From contig CALDAH010000028.1 of the NCBI GenBank assembly GCA_937903135.1, positions 4,153 to 68,152 of the forward strand: a stretch of 64,000 nucleotides of DNA, read 5' to 3'. A program made the translations under genes and the position numbers. Origin of the DNA: an uncultured Alphaproteobacteria bacterium (GTDB lineage Bacteria > Pseudomonadota > Alphaproteobacteria > Rs-D84). The notes under the pieces were generated by a model. The model did not search any database and had not been told where the DNA came from. It saw only the letters and a program-made list of their open reading frames with translations. Shown here one piece after another: positions 17,813 through 26,290 of this stretch; position 1 is the stretch's first letter; each line of letters begins with the position of its first letter.

Positions 17813-20290
17813 TTAAAACTTTGTATGATTTTTTATAAACTCGCGCATATATGCCGGGTCAAAGTTTATCATAATCTCGGATAATGAATATTCACGACCG
17901 GTGCTGGAAATGTTAAGTTGTATCGGCGCAGGTGCAGGCGACGTCCCGCGCAGAATAATATCTGTCGCGACTGTCATTTCACCGTCTGTAATCGCCATTA
18001 TTCCCGTGGCATCAACGTGACGAAGTTGTAATTCAAACGGGGATGTTGTTATAAAATTACCGTTTTCATATCGGCCGATGATATGCAGTTTCTTTAGCAT
18101 ACTTTGCCCGCCGCGCAATGCATCGGATAATGCGTATTCGGCATTTAGGGTGGTTATTTTATCCGCCGCGGCATAAAATTCATCAAATCCGATGCCGGAT
18201 ATATATCCGCCTTGGAATGTAATATCTGCGTCGCCGGCTAAATTATATTTAATATCATGTGCGATTTTACCGGATGTTGTCATGTTTATTTCTGCCGTAA
18301 TACTGCTGTCGCTAATATTTATTGGCATATCCGGTTTTAGCAGATAACCGTTTATTGCAAACTTATTTAATTGAACAGATATATTATATTTATTTTTAAC
18401 CTTTTCTATGATCGCCAGCATATTCCCGCGGGAACTGTCGGAAATTGAAAACGTCTGGGTATTAGGTTTTAAAGAATATATAAAATTACCGTATTCGTCC
18501 CCGTTATATATAACCCGTGACGCCGATAATGAAATATTTGCATTTAAATCAAACGGCAGCATAACCGGCGACATAGTTAAAAATTCCATTTCGGCATAAT
18601 TATCCAGGTATTCCTGGTTAACAAACGCATCCAGGTTAAATAGATCTGTATGCAGGGTAATCTGATCCCCGGATATGTTGCCGGTAAATTCTTGGCCCGC
18701 GATATTAATTGTTAAATCAGATACGTTTTTACTGCTATATGTTCCCGATATGGTATATTCCAGATTGTTTAATAAACGGGTGTCAATATTGGATGCCCAG
18801 TCTTTTATATTTTTCCCACGGATATAAAAGCGATTATTTTCAGATACAAATGACCAGTTCCCGGAATGTGGTATAAACGTTAAACTGTTCGCATTCCATG
18901 AAAAATTCCCGATATCATTTAGCATAGTTTTAGGCAGAAACCAAATATCCGGTGCGATATCGTGTATGGTTTTATCATTGGCAAATGTAAACGATGCACG
19001 TGTTTTTTTATCATCCGGGGCGATATCAAATGTCCCGCCGATATCTGAAAATTGAAAATTTACACGGCCGGATTTACCTAATCTTTTCAGATGTTTTTTT
19101 ATTTCCCCTGCATCCGGCATTGGTTGGTCGGATTGAATAAATATCTCGAATATATCATCCGTGACGGATATGCTGCCGGTATACGGGCCGTATGTAAAAT
19201 CACTGCATTTCCAATCGTTCGGGCGACCCGATAGTATGCACGTGGCATTAGTTCCGTTATATGGCATATTTATCATTATATTATGCGCGCCGTTTTTATC
19301 AATTGTACCGCCGGTAATCGCGATATCATCCGCGATAATATTGGTAATCTGCAGTTCATCGTGCGTTCCGATCGCATTAATTTTTAGGTGTTTAAAATCA
19401 AAGTCTGCAAATTTAAGGTCGCCATAAAAATCCAGGTTAAAGCTGGTTTTATGAAAAATCCGGCTGGGGTTTAGCAGGAATGAAAAATCATAATCCATGT
19501 TATCGGATGATAATTGAATTACTTTATCGCCGTTTGGTAACAGCTTAATATTTCCGGCAAAGTCATTCGCAACGATATTTGTAAAATCAAATCCATAAGC
19601 GCCGTCCCAGTCAAAGTTCATAGACAGTGACACGGTTTGATTAATCACCGGTTCGGTGAATTCAAACCACTGATTAATATTATCGGTTATAATTGACATA
19701 TGCCCGCGGGCACTGCCGTCCGCATATAGTTGCCCGGTAATGTTTAGGTTATTATTTCTGTTTTTAATATGAAAATCACCGTTGTCATAGTCTATGTCAT
19801 ACCGGTGTTGGTTTGTGCGAACAATTCCGGAAAATTTTCCCTGCGAAACGGTTGCGCGGACAATCTCATAGTCTTTGTCCATAAACCGGGCGATGCTGTT
19901 GTTTATAGATATTTTGCTTGGGAAATTCTGTGGCTCAAGGCTTGTTATATTAATCTTTGCCCCATAAACACTGATTTGCCCGGATAGCTTTGCCCGATCA
20001 ATATTAAACATATCGTGCAACGGTATTGTAAACATTACAGCACGCGCATTGGCATCCATAACGGATACGTTATGTGCAACAATTGTTGCACGGCCGAGCA
20101 GACTAAAGTGAATATCCCCATGAATCTGGGCCGCCATACCGGTCTGATCGGCGATTGCATGTTCAATTTTAGGCTTTAAACGATTTAAATTAATCATTGG
20201 CGGGATAAAAATAATTGCCATAAAAATCCCGGCCAGCAATATAACAGCGGACCATAAAAATATACGTTTATTTTTAGGGTTTAATACCAT
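17813..20290 (-). CDS. AsmA family protein
   Basis: 825 aa. One N-terminal transmembrane helix (about residues 10-30, IFLWSAVILLAGIFMAIIFI) is followed by the AsmA signature PPMINLNRLKPKIEHAIADQTG and a very long periplasmic region of beta-rich repeats. The C-terminal AsmA domain is near residues 660-800 (the ADITFQGGYISGIGFDEFY region). AsmA-like proteins form grooved bridges implicated in phospholipid transport to, and assembly of, the outer membrane. It is divergent from uvrB, with 40 nt between the starts. The purine-rich stretch AGAGAAGAGAGA before the ATG serves as ribosome binding site. Confidence 0.88.
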   Translation of the reverse strand: MVLNPKNKRIFLWSAVILLAGIFMAIIFIPPMINLNRLKPKIEHAIADQTGMAAQIHGDIHFSLLGRATIVAHNVSVMDANARAVMFTIPLHDMFNIDRAKLSGQISVYGAKINITSLEPQNFPSKISINNSIARFMDKDYEIVRATVSQGKFSGIVRTNQHRYDIDYDNGDFHIKNRNNNLNITGQLYADGSARGHMSIITDNINQWFEFTEPVINQTVSLSMNFDWDGAYGFDFTNIVANDFAGNIKLLPNGDKVIQLSSDNMDYDFSFLLNPSRIFHKTSFNLDFYGDLKFADFDFKHLKINAIGTHDELQITNIIADDIAITGGTIDKNGAHNIMINMPYNGTNATCILSGRPNDWKCSDFTYGPYTGSISVTDDIFEIFIQSDQPMPDAGEIKKHLKRLGKSGRVNFQFSDIGGTFDIAPDDKKTRASFTFANDKTIHDIAPDIWFLPKTMLNDIGNFSWNANSLTFIPHSGNWSFVSENNRFYIRGKNIKDWASNIDTRLLNNLEYTISGTYSSKNVSDLTINIAGQEFTGNISGDQITLHTDLFNLDAFVNQEYLDNYAEMEFLTMSPVMLPFDLNANISLSASRVIYNGDEYGNFIYSLKPNTQTFSISDSSRGNMLAIIEKVKNKYNISVQLNKFAINGYLLKPDMPINISDSSITAEINMTTSGKIAHDIKYNLAGDADITFQGGYISGIGFDEFYAAADKITTLNAEYALSDALRGGQSMLKKLHIIGRYENGNFITTSPFELQLRHVDATGIMAITDGEMTVATDIILRGTSPAPAPIQLNISSTGREYSLSEIMINFDPAYMREFIKNHTKF

Positions 20291-20330
20291 TCTCTCTTCT
20301 CTTGTATTTTGATTATAATGAATTATAGTT

Positions 20331-22328
20331 ATGCTTGTGAATAAAAAAATATTTAATCTTGAAAGTAATTATCAGCCGACAGGGGATCAGCCGTCGGCAA
20401 TTGCTGAACTGGTATCCGGTGTTCGTGACGGTCGTCGCAGTCAGGTACTGCTAGGGGTTACAGGTTCGGGTAAAACATTTACCATGGCAAATGTAATAGC
20501 CGAGCTCGGACGCCCCGCGCTGATTATGGCACCGAATAAGATTTTAGCAGCGCAGCTTTATACGGAAATGAAATCATTTTTCCCGCATAACCATGTTGAA
20601 TATTTTGTATCATACTATGACTATTATCAGCCCGAGGCGTATATGCCAACAACTGATACGTATATTGACAAAGATGCGTCTATTAACGAACAGCTTGATC
20701 GTATGCGCCACAGTGCGACGCGTGCAATGCTAGAAGAACGCGACGTTGTCGTCGTATCGTCGGTATCGTCAATTTACGGTATGGGATCGCCCGAGCAGTA
20801 TTCGGGAATGCGACTGGTATTAAATGCCGGGGATAAAATCGGAATAAAAGATGTAACCCGGGCGTTGGTTGATATTCAATATAAACGAAATGATACCGCA
20901 TTTGAACGCGGGGATTTTCGCGTCCGCGGGGATATATTGGATGTATTCCCATCCCACGCCCAGGATCGCGCATGGAAGTTATCGTTCTGGGGCGACGAGA
21001 TAGAAGAAATCTGGGAATTTGACACGCTTACCGGGGCAAAGCTGCATCGGCTGGATAGGATTGCGATTTACCCAAATACGCACTATGCGACCCCAATGCC
21101 AAGTATACTGCAGGCAATCGGCCAGATACGAACGGATTTAGATGAACGGTTAAAATACTTCCGTGATAATATGAAGCTGTTAGAGGAACAGCGTCTGCGC
21201 GAACGTGTTAATTTTGACATAGAGATGATGGAATCTACCGGGACGTGTCGGGGGATTGAAAACTATTCGCGTTATCTATCGGGACGCGCCCCGGGGCAGC
21301 CGCCGCCGACGTTGTTTGAATATCTGCCGCGCGATGCTGTTTTGTTTATTGATGAAAGTCATGTTACCGTCCCGCAGATATCGGCGATGTCCCGCGGGGA
21401 TCGCGCACGAAAGGAAACACTGTCCCAGTATGGATTCCGTCTGCCGGCGTGTATTGATAACCGGCCGCTGACGTTTGATGAATGGGATGCGCTGCGCCCG
21501 CAGACAATTTTCGTATCGGCAACGCCTGCGGAATGGGAACTGGCCCAGGCAAACGGGATCGTATCCGAACAGGTTATTCGGCCGACGGGGCTGCTTGATC
21601 CGATATGCGAGGTGCGACCGACCGAACACCAGGTTGATGACCTGTTGCATTCGGTAAAATCGGTCAAAGGGCGCGTGTTGGTAACCACACTTACCAAGAA
21701 GATGGCCGAACAGTTAACGGATTATTTAAACGAAAACGGGGTCAGGGCGAAATACCTGCACAGTGATATTGAAACGCTGGAACGTATTGAGTTATTACGC
21801 GATCTGCGTTTGGGTAAATATGATGTTTTGGTCGGAATTAATTTGCTACGCGAAGGGCTGGATGTTCCCGAATGCGAACTGGTTGCAATTATGGACGCGG
21901 ACAAGGAAGGGTTTCTGCGTTCGACGCGCAGCCTTATTCAAACGATCGGTCGTGCGGCGCGAAATGCGAATGGGCGTGTAATTTTATACGCGGATCGCAT
22001 AACGGATTCTATGCGGGCGGCATTGGATGAAACGGCACGGCGTCGGGAAAAACAGATGGCATATAACACCGCGCATAACATTACCCCTAAAACCGTTGAA
22101 AAGGCAGTGTTTAGCGAGGTTGCAGAAAAAGAAGAAAAGACCGATAAACGTCGTCGCTTTGTTTATGATAAATCCGGCGGTGTAATGGATGCTGCGACGC
22201 TGCGCCGCGAGATAAAGGATTTAACGAAAAAAATGCGTCGTGCGGCCGAAGATCTGGAATTTGAAACCGCGGCCGAACTGCGTGATGCAATTCATAAACT
22301 GGAAGATGATTTATTGTTACTGGAGTAG
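20331..22328 (+). CDS. uvrB: UvrABC system subunit B
   Basis: 665 aa. Walker A GVTGSGKTFT follows the N-terminal QPTGDQPSAI. The beta-hairpin region is marked by YFVSYYDYYQPEAY, the helicase motifs DESH and GRAARN are present, and a C-terminal UVR domain (DLEFETAAELRDAI) binds UvrC. It verifies lesions in nucleotide excision repair. There is no ribosome binding site before the ATG; a TATAAT at 20314-20319 places the transcription start only about 5 nt upstream, so the mRNA may be nearly leaderless. tsaE starts 3 nt after its stop. Confidence 0.97.
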   Translation: MLVNKKIFNLESNYQPTGDQPSAIAELVSGVRDGRRSQVLLGVTGSGKTFTMANVIAELGRPALIMAPNKILAAQLYTEMKSFFPHNHVEYFVSYYDYYQPEAYMPTTDTYIDKDASINEQLDRMRHSATRAMLEERDVVVVSSVSSIYGMGSPEQYSGMRLVLNAGDKIGIKDVTRALVDIQYKRNDTAFERGDFRVRGDILDVFPSHAQDRAWKLSFWGDEIEEIWEFDTLTGAKLHRLDRIAIYPNTHYATPMPSILQAIGQIRTDLDERLKYFRDNMKLLEEQRLRERVNFDIEMMESTGTCRGIENYSRYLSGRAPGQPPPTLFEYLPRDAVLFIDESHVTVPQISAMSRGDRARKETLSQYGFRLPACIDNRPLTFDEWDALRPQTIFVSATPAEWELAQANGIVSEQVIRPTGLLDPICEVRPTEHQVDDLLHSVKSVKGRVLVTTLTKKMAEQLTDYLNENGVRAKYLHSDIETLERIELLRDLRLGKYDVLVGINLLREGLDVPECELVAIMDADKEGFLRSTRSLIQTIGRAARNANGRVILYADRITDSMRAALDETARRREKQMAYNTAHNITPKTVEKAVFSEVAEKEEKTDKRRRFVYDKSGGVMDAATLRREIKDLTKKMRRAAEDLEFETAAELRDAIHKLEDDLLLLE

Positions 22329-22331
22329 GGT

Positions 22332-22736
22332 ATGATTAAAAACGAATATATTTTACCGAATTTAGATGCCACGCATAAATTCGCACGTGATTTTGCCCGG
22401 CAATTAACCGCGCCCGTGGTCGTTGCACTGCACGGGGATTTAGGGATGGGAAAATCCGAAATCGCACGAACAATAATTCAGACGCTACGCGGCGACGATA
22501 CTGTCGTCCCGAGTCCAACGTTTACAATCGTTCAGAGCTATGATGGGATTTCGCACTTTGATCTATATCGTATATCGGACGTGTCGGAATTAACGGAAAT
22601 CGGTCTGCGGCATGCGATGGATAATGATATTACATTAATAGAATGGCCTGATATCGCCGCGGATATTTTACCGAATGATACTATTCACCTTTATATCACC
22701 GAATATGGGGACGGGCGAAAAATTGTTATAAAATAA
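22332..22736 (+). CDS. tsaE: tRNA threonylcarbamoyladenosine biosynthesis ATPase TsaE
   Basis: 134 aa. The P-loop GDLGMGKSE (about residues 35-43), switch-like SPTFTIVQSY, FDLYRI and the late IEWP motif are the full TsaE signature. TsaE supports TsaB-TsaD in making t6A37 of ANN-decoding tRNAs. It follows uvrB by 3 nt and is probably co-transcribed with it, an unusual partner, since tsaE more often sits with amidase or phosphotransferase genes. TsaB and TsaD are not in this window. Confidence 0.94.
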   Translation: MIKNEYILPNLDATHKFARDFARQLTAPVVVALHGDLGMGKSEIARTIIQTLRGDDTVVPSPTFTIVQSYDGISHFDLYRISDVSELTEIGLRHAMDNDITLIEWPDIAADILPNDTIHLYITEYGDGRKIVIK

Positions 22737-22739
22737 TAA

Positions 22740-22950
22740 TCCGTCATCGCGCAAAGAAGTAATAGAGCCGCCTGGGAAATCGTCCCTGTTGAATATATTT
22801 GCCGGCGAATGCATAGTGTTTATGGTTATTTAATTATAACCGGCGCGAATGTAAATTCGCAAATGCGAACACTGCACATGCGGGCTTTTATAGCCCCGAA
22901 CCCACATCCCTATGATTTGGTTTATCGCTAAATCTTAAAAGCATTGTTTG
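22740..22950. other. Structured intergenic region between tsaE and ftsA::rpe
   Basis: About 245 nt between convergent stops, without an ORF. It contains several hairpins: ggga/tccc near 22774-22786, ggttat/ataacc near 22823-22841, gcgaat/attcgc near 22845-22860, and gggc/gccc near 22882-22896. The second and third are enclosed by pairing of agtgtt (22815) with aacact (22868). This multibranched pattern suggests a structured RNA or 3' UTR. Neither strand shows a convincing promoter or a known RNA signature. Confidence 0.3.
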
Positions 22951-22955
22951 TATAG

Positions 22956-22983
22956 AAAATCCCGGGTAGATCCCGGGATTTTT
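22956..22983. terminator. Bidirectional terminator downstream of ftsA::rpe
   Basis: Stem atcccggg (22959-22966) with cccgggat (22972-22979), with A-rich left and T-rich right flanks. It begins within the stop codon of the ftsA::rpe gene and can also end transcription from the tsaE side. Confidence 0.85.
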
Positions 22984-24748
22984 AATTCTGTGTTTTTTTT
23001 AATAAACTTTCCACCGCCAATGGGAAATCCGAACTTTTCGCCAGATATGAACCGCTGACCAATAAATCCGCGCCCGCATCCCAGCACAATGCTGCTGTTT
23101 TATCATTTATTCCGCCGTCAATTGTTATTGTAAACTTTAACCCGTATTTTTTTCGCGTCGCGTTTAATACCGATATTTTATGCAGGCATTCCGGATGAAA
23201 TGCCTGACCGGCCGCGCCGGGGGTAACGGTCATAACCATAACCTCGTCAATGTCACGTAAAATCGGTTTTAATATCGCGACCGATGAATCCGGATTAAGT
23301 GCCACGCCCGCCCGACGACCGGCCGCCCGAATATTCCGCAGTGCCGCCCGCAGACCGGATGTATTCGTCGAGAGGATTACCGTATCTGCCCCGGCCGCGA
23401 CGGCGTCCGCCGCCCATACGGTCGGGCTTTCCGTCATTAAATGGACATGCAGATGATCCGACGTATGGGCGCGAATATATTTTAGCTCGTCAATATTGCC
23501 GGCGATTTTATCAACATAAAAACCATCCATTATATCTACGTGAATCATTGATATTCCGCCCGATTTAAATAATGAATACGTTGAATCACTTTTCATGTCA
23601 AAGCATAATGTGCTGGGTAAAATCGGTATAAAACGTGGACGTTTTTTAGGTTTGGACCGAAAAATTGTTTTTAATCGGCCAAAACGCGTCGCCCAGCGCA
23701 TATATGCATCACGGTGTGCCTGTTCGTTTTTCCATATTAATTCCGATAACCCGCGCAGTGCCGTGTCTGTGTGCATGTTTTCGGCGATAATCCCAAATGC
23801 ATTTTCAAAGAAATCTACTGCGCCTTCTATCTCGGCCCCGCCGCCGGTTAATATAATCTTGGTAGGTTTGTATTTGGTAAATGCATCCATTGCTGCGTTT
23901 TTAATATCCGCGATAATATCTACCATATGCGGGGTTACGATTTCATTAATATCCGCACGGGAAAAACCGTATGCCGTATCCGCCGGGGTAAAACGATCCA
24001 TATCCTTTGGGATCAGACTGGCGACGGCGCATTTTATTCGTTCCGCATCGTCAAAATCAATACTTAGTTTTTCAGATATATCCAACGTTATATCCGTTCC
24101 CGCATGTGCCGTACGGTAATGCCATACCGGGCCGCGATCCGTCCATATTGACGCAGACGAAAACTGTGCCCCGATATCAATAAACATAACGTTTTCCTTG
24201 GGCCGGCGCAGCAGTGAGTTTTGTAAAAATTGTGGATCATAGAATGCATCTGACTGAATATGGGCACGACGCAGGATTGAATATAATTCATTTAGGCGTT
24301 CGGTTGAATAAAATATCGCACCGAATGCAGATATTAGCTGACGATCGGTATGCCCGATCGGCGATAGCATATTCCGGGCACTGGGGGTATCGTATCGCAG
24401 TGGGATTATATGCATCGGATAAAAACCCGTCGGTGCGGTTATCTGGGATATCTGGTTTTGAATATCGGCCGGGCCGATTTTATGTTCCCCGTTCCATAGC
24501 GTACTTTTCGCGGCCATTTCAAACAACGATGGGCCAAAGTTCCCCGTGATATAGGCCGAGTCAAAATGCGTCCCGATCTGATGTTCCAGTTCGTCGACCA
24601 CGGCGTTTATTGCCGCGACGGTATCAAAGCTATTAAACGAATATATTGCAGATTTATCAATTCGTGCCGACCGTATACGGTGCGCAATTCCGCGAACGCC
24701 ACTGGATCCGATGTCTAAGCATAAAAAAGATGAATCAAATAGGTTCAT
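22982..24748 (-). CDS. Fusion of cell-division protein FtsA and ribulose-phosphate 3-epimerase
   Basis: 588 aa in one open frame. Residues 1-371 are FtsA-like: CLDIGSSGVRG (phosphate 1), MFIDIGAQFSS (phosphate 2), ILTGGGAEIEG (adenosine), and a basic amphipathic segment WATRFGRLKTIFRSKPKK where FtsA has its membrane-targeting helix. Residues 372-588 (from 23635) are a complete Rpe TIM barrel: LPS at its start, HVDIMDG, VHLM, MTVTPG and TIDGG, so the substrate Ser and the metal and catalytic His and Asp residues are all present. FtsA tethers FtsZ to the membrane, and Rpe interconverts ribulose- and xylulose-5-phosphate. ftsQ ends 10 nt upstream. There is no ATG, GTG or TTG between the FtsA tail and the first Rpe strand, so separate translation of an intact Rpe is unlikely. 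Confidence 0.88.
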   Translation of the reverse strand: MNLFDSSFLCLDIGSSGVRGIAHRIRSARIDKSAIYSFNSFDTVAAINAVVDELEHQIGTHFDSAYITGNFGPSLFEMAAKSTLWNGEHKIGPADIQNQISQITAPTGFYPMHIIPLRYDTPSARNMLSPIGHTDRQLISAFGAIFYSTERLNELYSILRRAHIQSDAFYDPQFLQNSLLRRPKENVMFIDIGAQFSSASIWTDRGPVWHYRTAHAGTDITLDISEKLSIDFDDAERIKCAVASLIPKDMDRFTPADTAYGFSRADINEIVTPHMVDIIADIKNAAMDAFTKYKPTKIILTGGGAEIEGAVDFFENAFGIIAENMHTDTALRGLSELIWKNEQAHRDAYMRWATRFGRLKTIFRSKPKKRPRFIPILPSTLCFDMKSDSTYSLFKSGGISMIHVDIMDGFYVDKIAGNIDELKYIRAHTSDHLHVHLMTESPTVWAADAVAAGADTVILSTNTSGLRAALRNIRAAGRRAGVALNPDSSVAILKPILRDIDEVMVMTVTPGAAGQAFHPECLHKISVLNATRKKYGLKFTITIDGGINDKTAALCWDAGADLLVSGSYLAKSSDFPLAVESLLKKTQN

Positions 24749-24758
24749 ATGGCGGTTT

Positions 24759-25439
24759 TTATTTAACTAAAATTCGGGCGTGGTCACGCATATCTATGAT
24801 TTTAATATCCTTAGATAAAATGTGATGTTGGTTATTTAATATAATTAGTGATCCGATTGCAGCCGTCGGGTTTTCTTCGGGCAATAATACCGTAATGCCG
24901 TCGTTTGTTATTATATTCCAGCGACGATTTTCAATCCATTCCATATAGTTAATATTGCCTACCATATTATGGGCGGCATTTGTAATATCGGTTATATCAT
25001 TTGGGATCGGGCCGTGAAATACCACCGATGCCGGATCGCGTTCAGTCATTGGTTTATTTACAATTGTCCCGTCGGCCGATAGCGGGAAATAGCTGTCCCC
25101 GTCGGACCATTGGGCAACGGCGCGGTATAATTTAACCTTTACCGCGATATTACCATTTGGTAATCGGCGAACAGATGACTGTTTAACCCCCGGGACGCCC
25201 GCGACGCGTGCATTCATCGCATCGAGGTCAACAGAATATGTATGTGTTCCGGGCGGTAATGCGACCGCGATTTGTAATGCGGACATATCTTTGTCGTTTT
25301 GATCGGCGGATATAGATATATTCCGAACACGTGCAACCGTACCGTGGCCAAGTCCCGTCATAATAACGCGTGTTGAAAAATATATCGCCAAAATTATGGC
25401 AATAACAAAACAGAGCCAAAACCATATAGAACGTTTCAT
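24759..25439 (-). CDS. ftsQ: Cell-division protein FtsQ
   Basis: 226 aa, bitopic. The N-terminal transmembrane helix is at about residues 5-25 (FWLCFVIAIILAIYFS), followed by a POTRA domain (VRNISISADQNDKD through VKLYRAVAQW) and a beta domain with WNIITNDGITVLLPEENP. FtsQ is the divisome scaffold that recruits FtsL and FtsB. Assignment relies on topology, POTRA-like pattern and position directly before ftsA, as in the canonical dcw cluster. The cytoplasmic tail is only a few residues, shorter than usual. The rest of the dcw cluster (mur genes, ddl, ftsZ) is absent here. Confidence 0.8.
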   Translation of the reverse strand: MKRSIWFWLCFVIAIILAIYFSTRVIMTGLGHGTVARVRNISISADQNDKDMSALQIAVALPPGTHTYSVDLDAMNARVAGVPGVKQSSVRRLPNGNIAVKVKLYRAVAQWSDGDSYFPLSADGTIVNKPMTERDPASVVFHGPIPNDITDITNAAHNMVGNINYMEWIENRRWNIITNDGITVLLPEENPTAAIGSLIILNNQHHILSKDIKIIDMRDHARILVK

Positions 25440-25478
25440 GGTAGTAACTATATCATAAAAACGGTTAATGTAAAAGTT

Positions 25479-25859
25479 TTACATCGCACGGAGCAGATAA
25501 CCGCGTCGGAACATGCATTTACGGTATGAACCGACCGATTTAGACGTTGTATTTCGCGGCACAGACATTAGCGAACGCTGGCCGACGTCTTTGTACTCGT
25601 TTGACTGAAATGTTACCCACAGCCCGTCCCAGTCGGGCATTAAACCACTCTGGTTCGGGGCCAATAGTTTCGCAATACGCGAACGCGGGATATACGACGG
25701 CTTGGTTATTCCCAGGCACGCCTTGTGATCGCGGACGAATTGTTCGGTTGTAACCGCTTCGTTTTCCCAGTTAAGGACGGTCGCGTTATCAATACTGCCG
25801 CGATTAGGCGATGCACATGCAGATAATATTAAAAAAATCCCAAGGTATTTTATTCTCAT
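25479..25859 (-). CDS. Small outer- or inner-membrane lipoprotein, unknown function
   Basis: 126 aa. A signal sequence ends in a lipobox LSAC (Cys at about residue 15), followed by ASPNRGS. The mature part is basic, with two Cys (KACLG and RKCMF) that could form a disulfide. No family recognised. A TATAAT on the minus strand (25872-25867), with TTGCCC 17 bp upstream (25895-25890), puts the transcription start at about 25860, so the ATG at 25859 would be the first codon of a leaderless mRNA; the ATG three codons upstream overlaps the -10. It lies 39 nt before ftsQ and may be transcribed with it. Confidence 0.72.
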   Translation of the reverse strand: MRIKYLGIFLILSACASPNRGSIDNATVLNWENEAVTTEQFVRDHKACLGITKPSYIPRSRIAKLLAPNQSGLMPDWDGLWVTFQSNEYKDVGQRSLMSVPRNTTSKSVGSYRKCMFRRGYLLRAM

Positions 25860-25866
25860 TACATGC

Positions 25867-25908
25867 ATTATAATTTAATTGCCTTTATGGGGCAATAGTT
25901 TTTATAAT
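25867..25908. promoter_or_regulatory. Overlapping divergent promoters (lipoprotein/ftsQ side and secretin/lol side)
   Basis: Plus strand: TTGCCT (25879-25884), 18-bp spacer, TATAAT (25903-25908). Minus strand: TTGCCC (25895-25890), 17-bp spacer, TATAAT (25872-25867). The -35 elements lie within each other's spacers, so the polymerases would compete. Confidence 0.65.
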
Positions 25909-25934
25909 AGGAAAAAGGGACAAAGGAAAGAGGC

Positions 25935-26261
25935 ATGGCAATAACAGTTCAGAATTTTATTAAACTGGCCAACTATTATAACCAAACGGCGATGATTATG
26001 TCGGCGATTTGCGTAGAAAAAGGCGGCGTTGCCATTGATAATTACGTCGGGCGTTTCTTTGCGGCCGATGTGTTGGAATATATCGTGGAATACGGCCGAC
26101 GGTTAACAGATAATCGCAATGAAAGTATCCCACCGGAAATCGCGGATTTAATTAAAAGATTCGCACAACAGTTCGAACACGTAAAACATCTAACGACGCC
26201 AATGCAAAAACCGTTCTATGAAATGACACTGGAAGAGTTTGAAAAGGTAATGAATATATAA
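25935..26261 (+). CDS. Small helical hypothetical protein
   Basis: 108 aa, soluble, no signal peptide. It appears all-helical, with NFIKLANYYNQTAMIMSAIC, a Tyr-Val-Gly-Arg segment (DNYVGRFFAADVLEYIVEYG), and a C-terminus MTLEEFEKVMNI. No family recognised. AGGAAAGAGG before the ATG is a good ribosome binding site. It is first in a run of same-strand genes leading into the secretin and lolCDE-type genes, with 29 nt to the secretin gene; any role in pilus function is only contextual. Confidence 0.75.
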   Translation: MAITVQNFIKLANYYNQTAMIMSAICVEKGGVAIDNYVGRFFAADVLEYIVEYGRRLTDNRNESIPPEIADLIKRFAQQFEHVKHLTTPMQKPFYEMTLEEFEKVMNI

Positions 26262-26290
26262 CCATATGGTTTTATAACAAAGGGGACAGT

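Noticed and set aside
23600..23680. Possibility that the FtsA-Rpe fusion is a frameshift or assembly artefact
   Set aside because: Both domains are complete on each side of a short linker in one frame with no missing residues, so a sequencing slip is unlikely, although read support should be confirmed.
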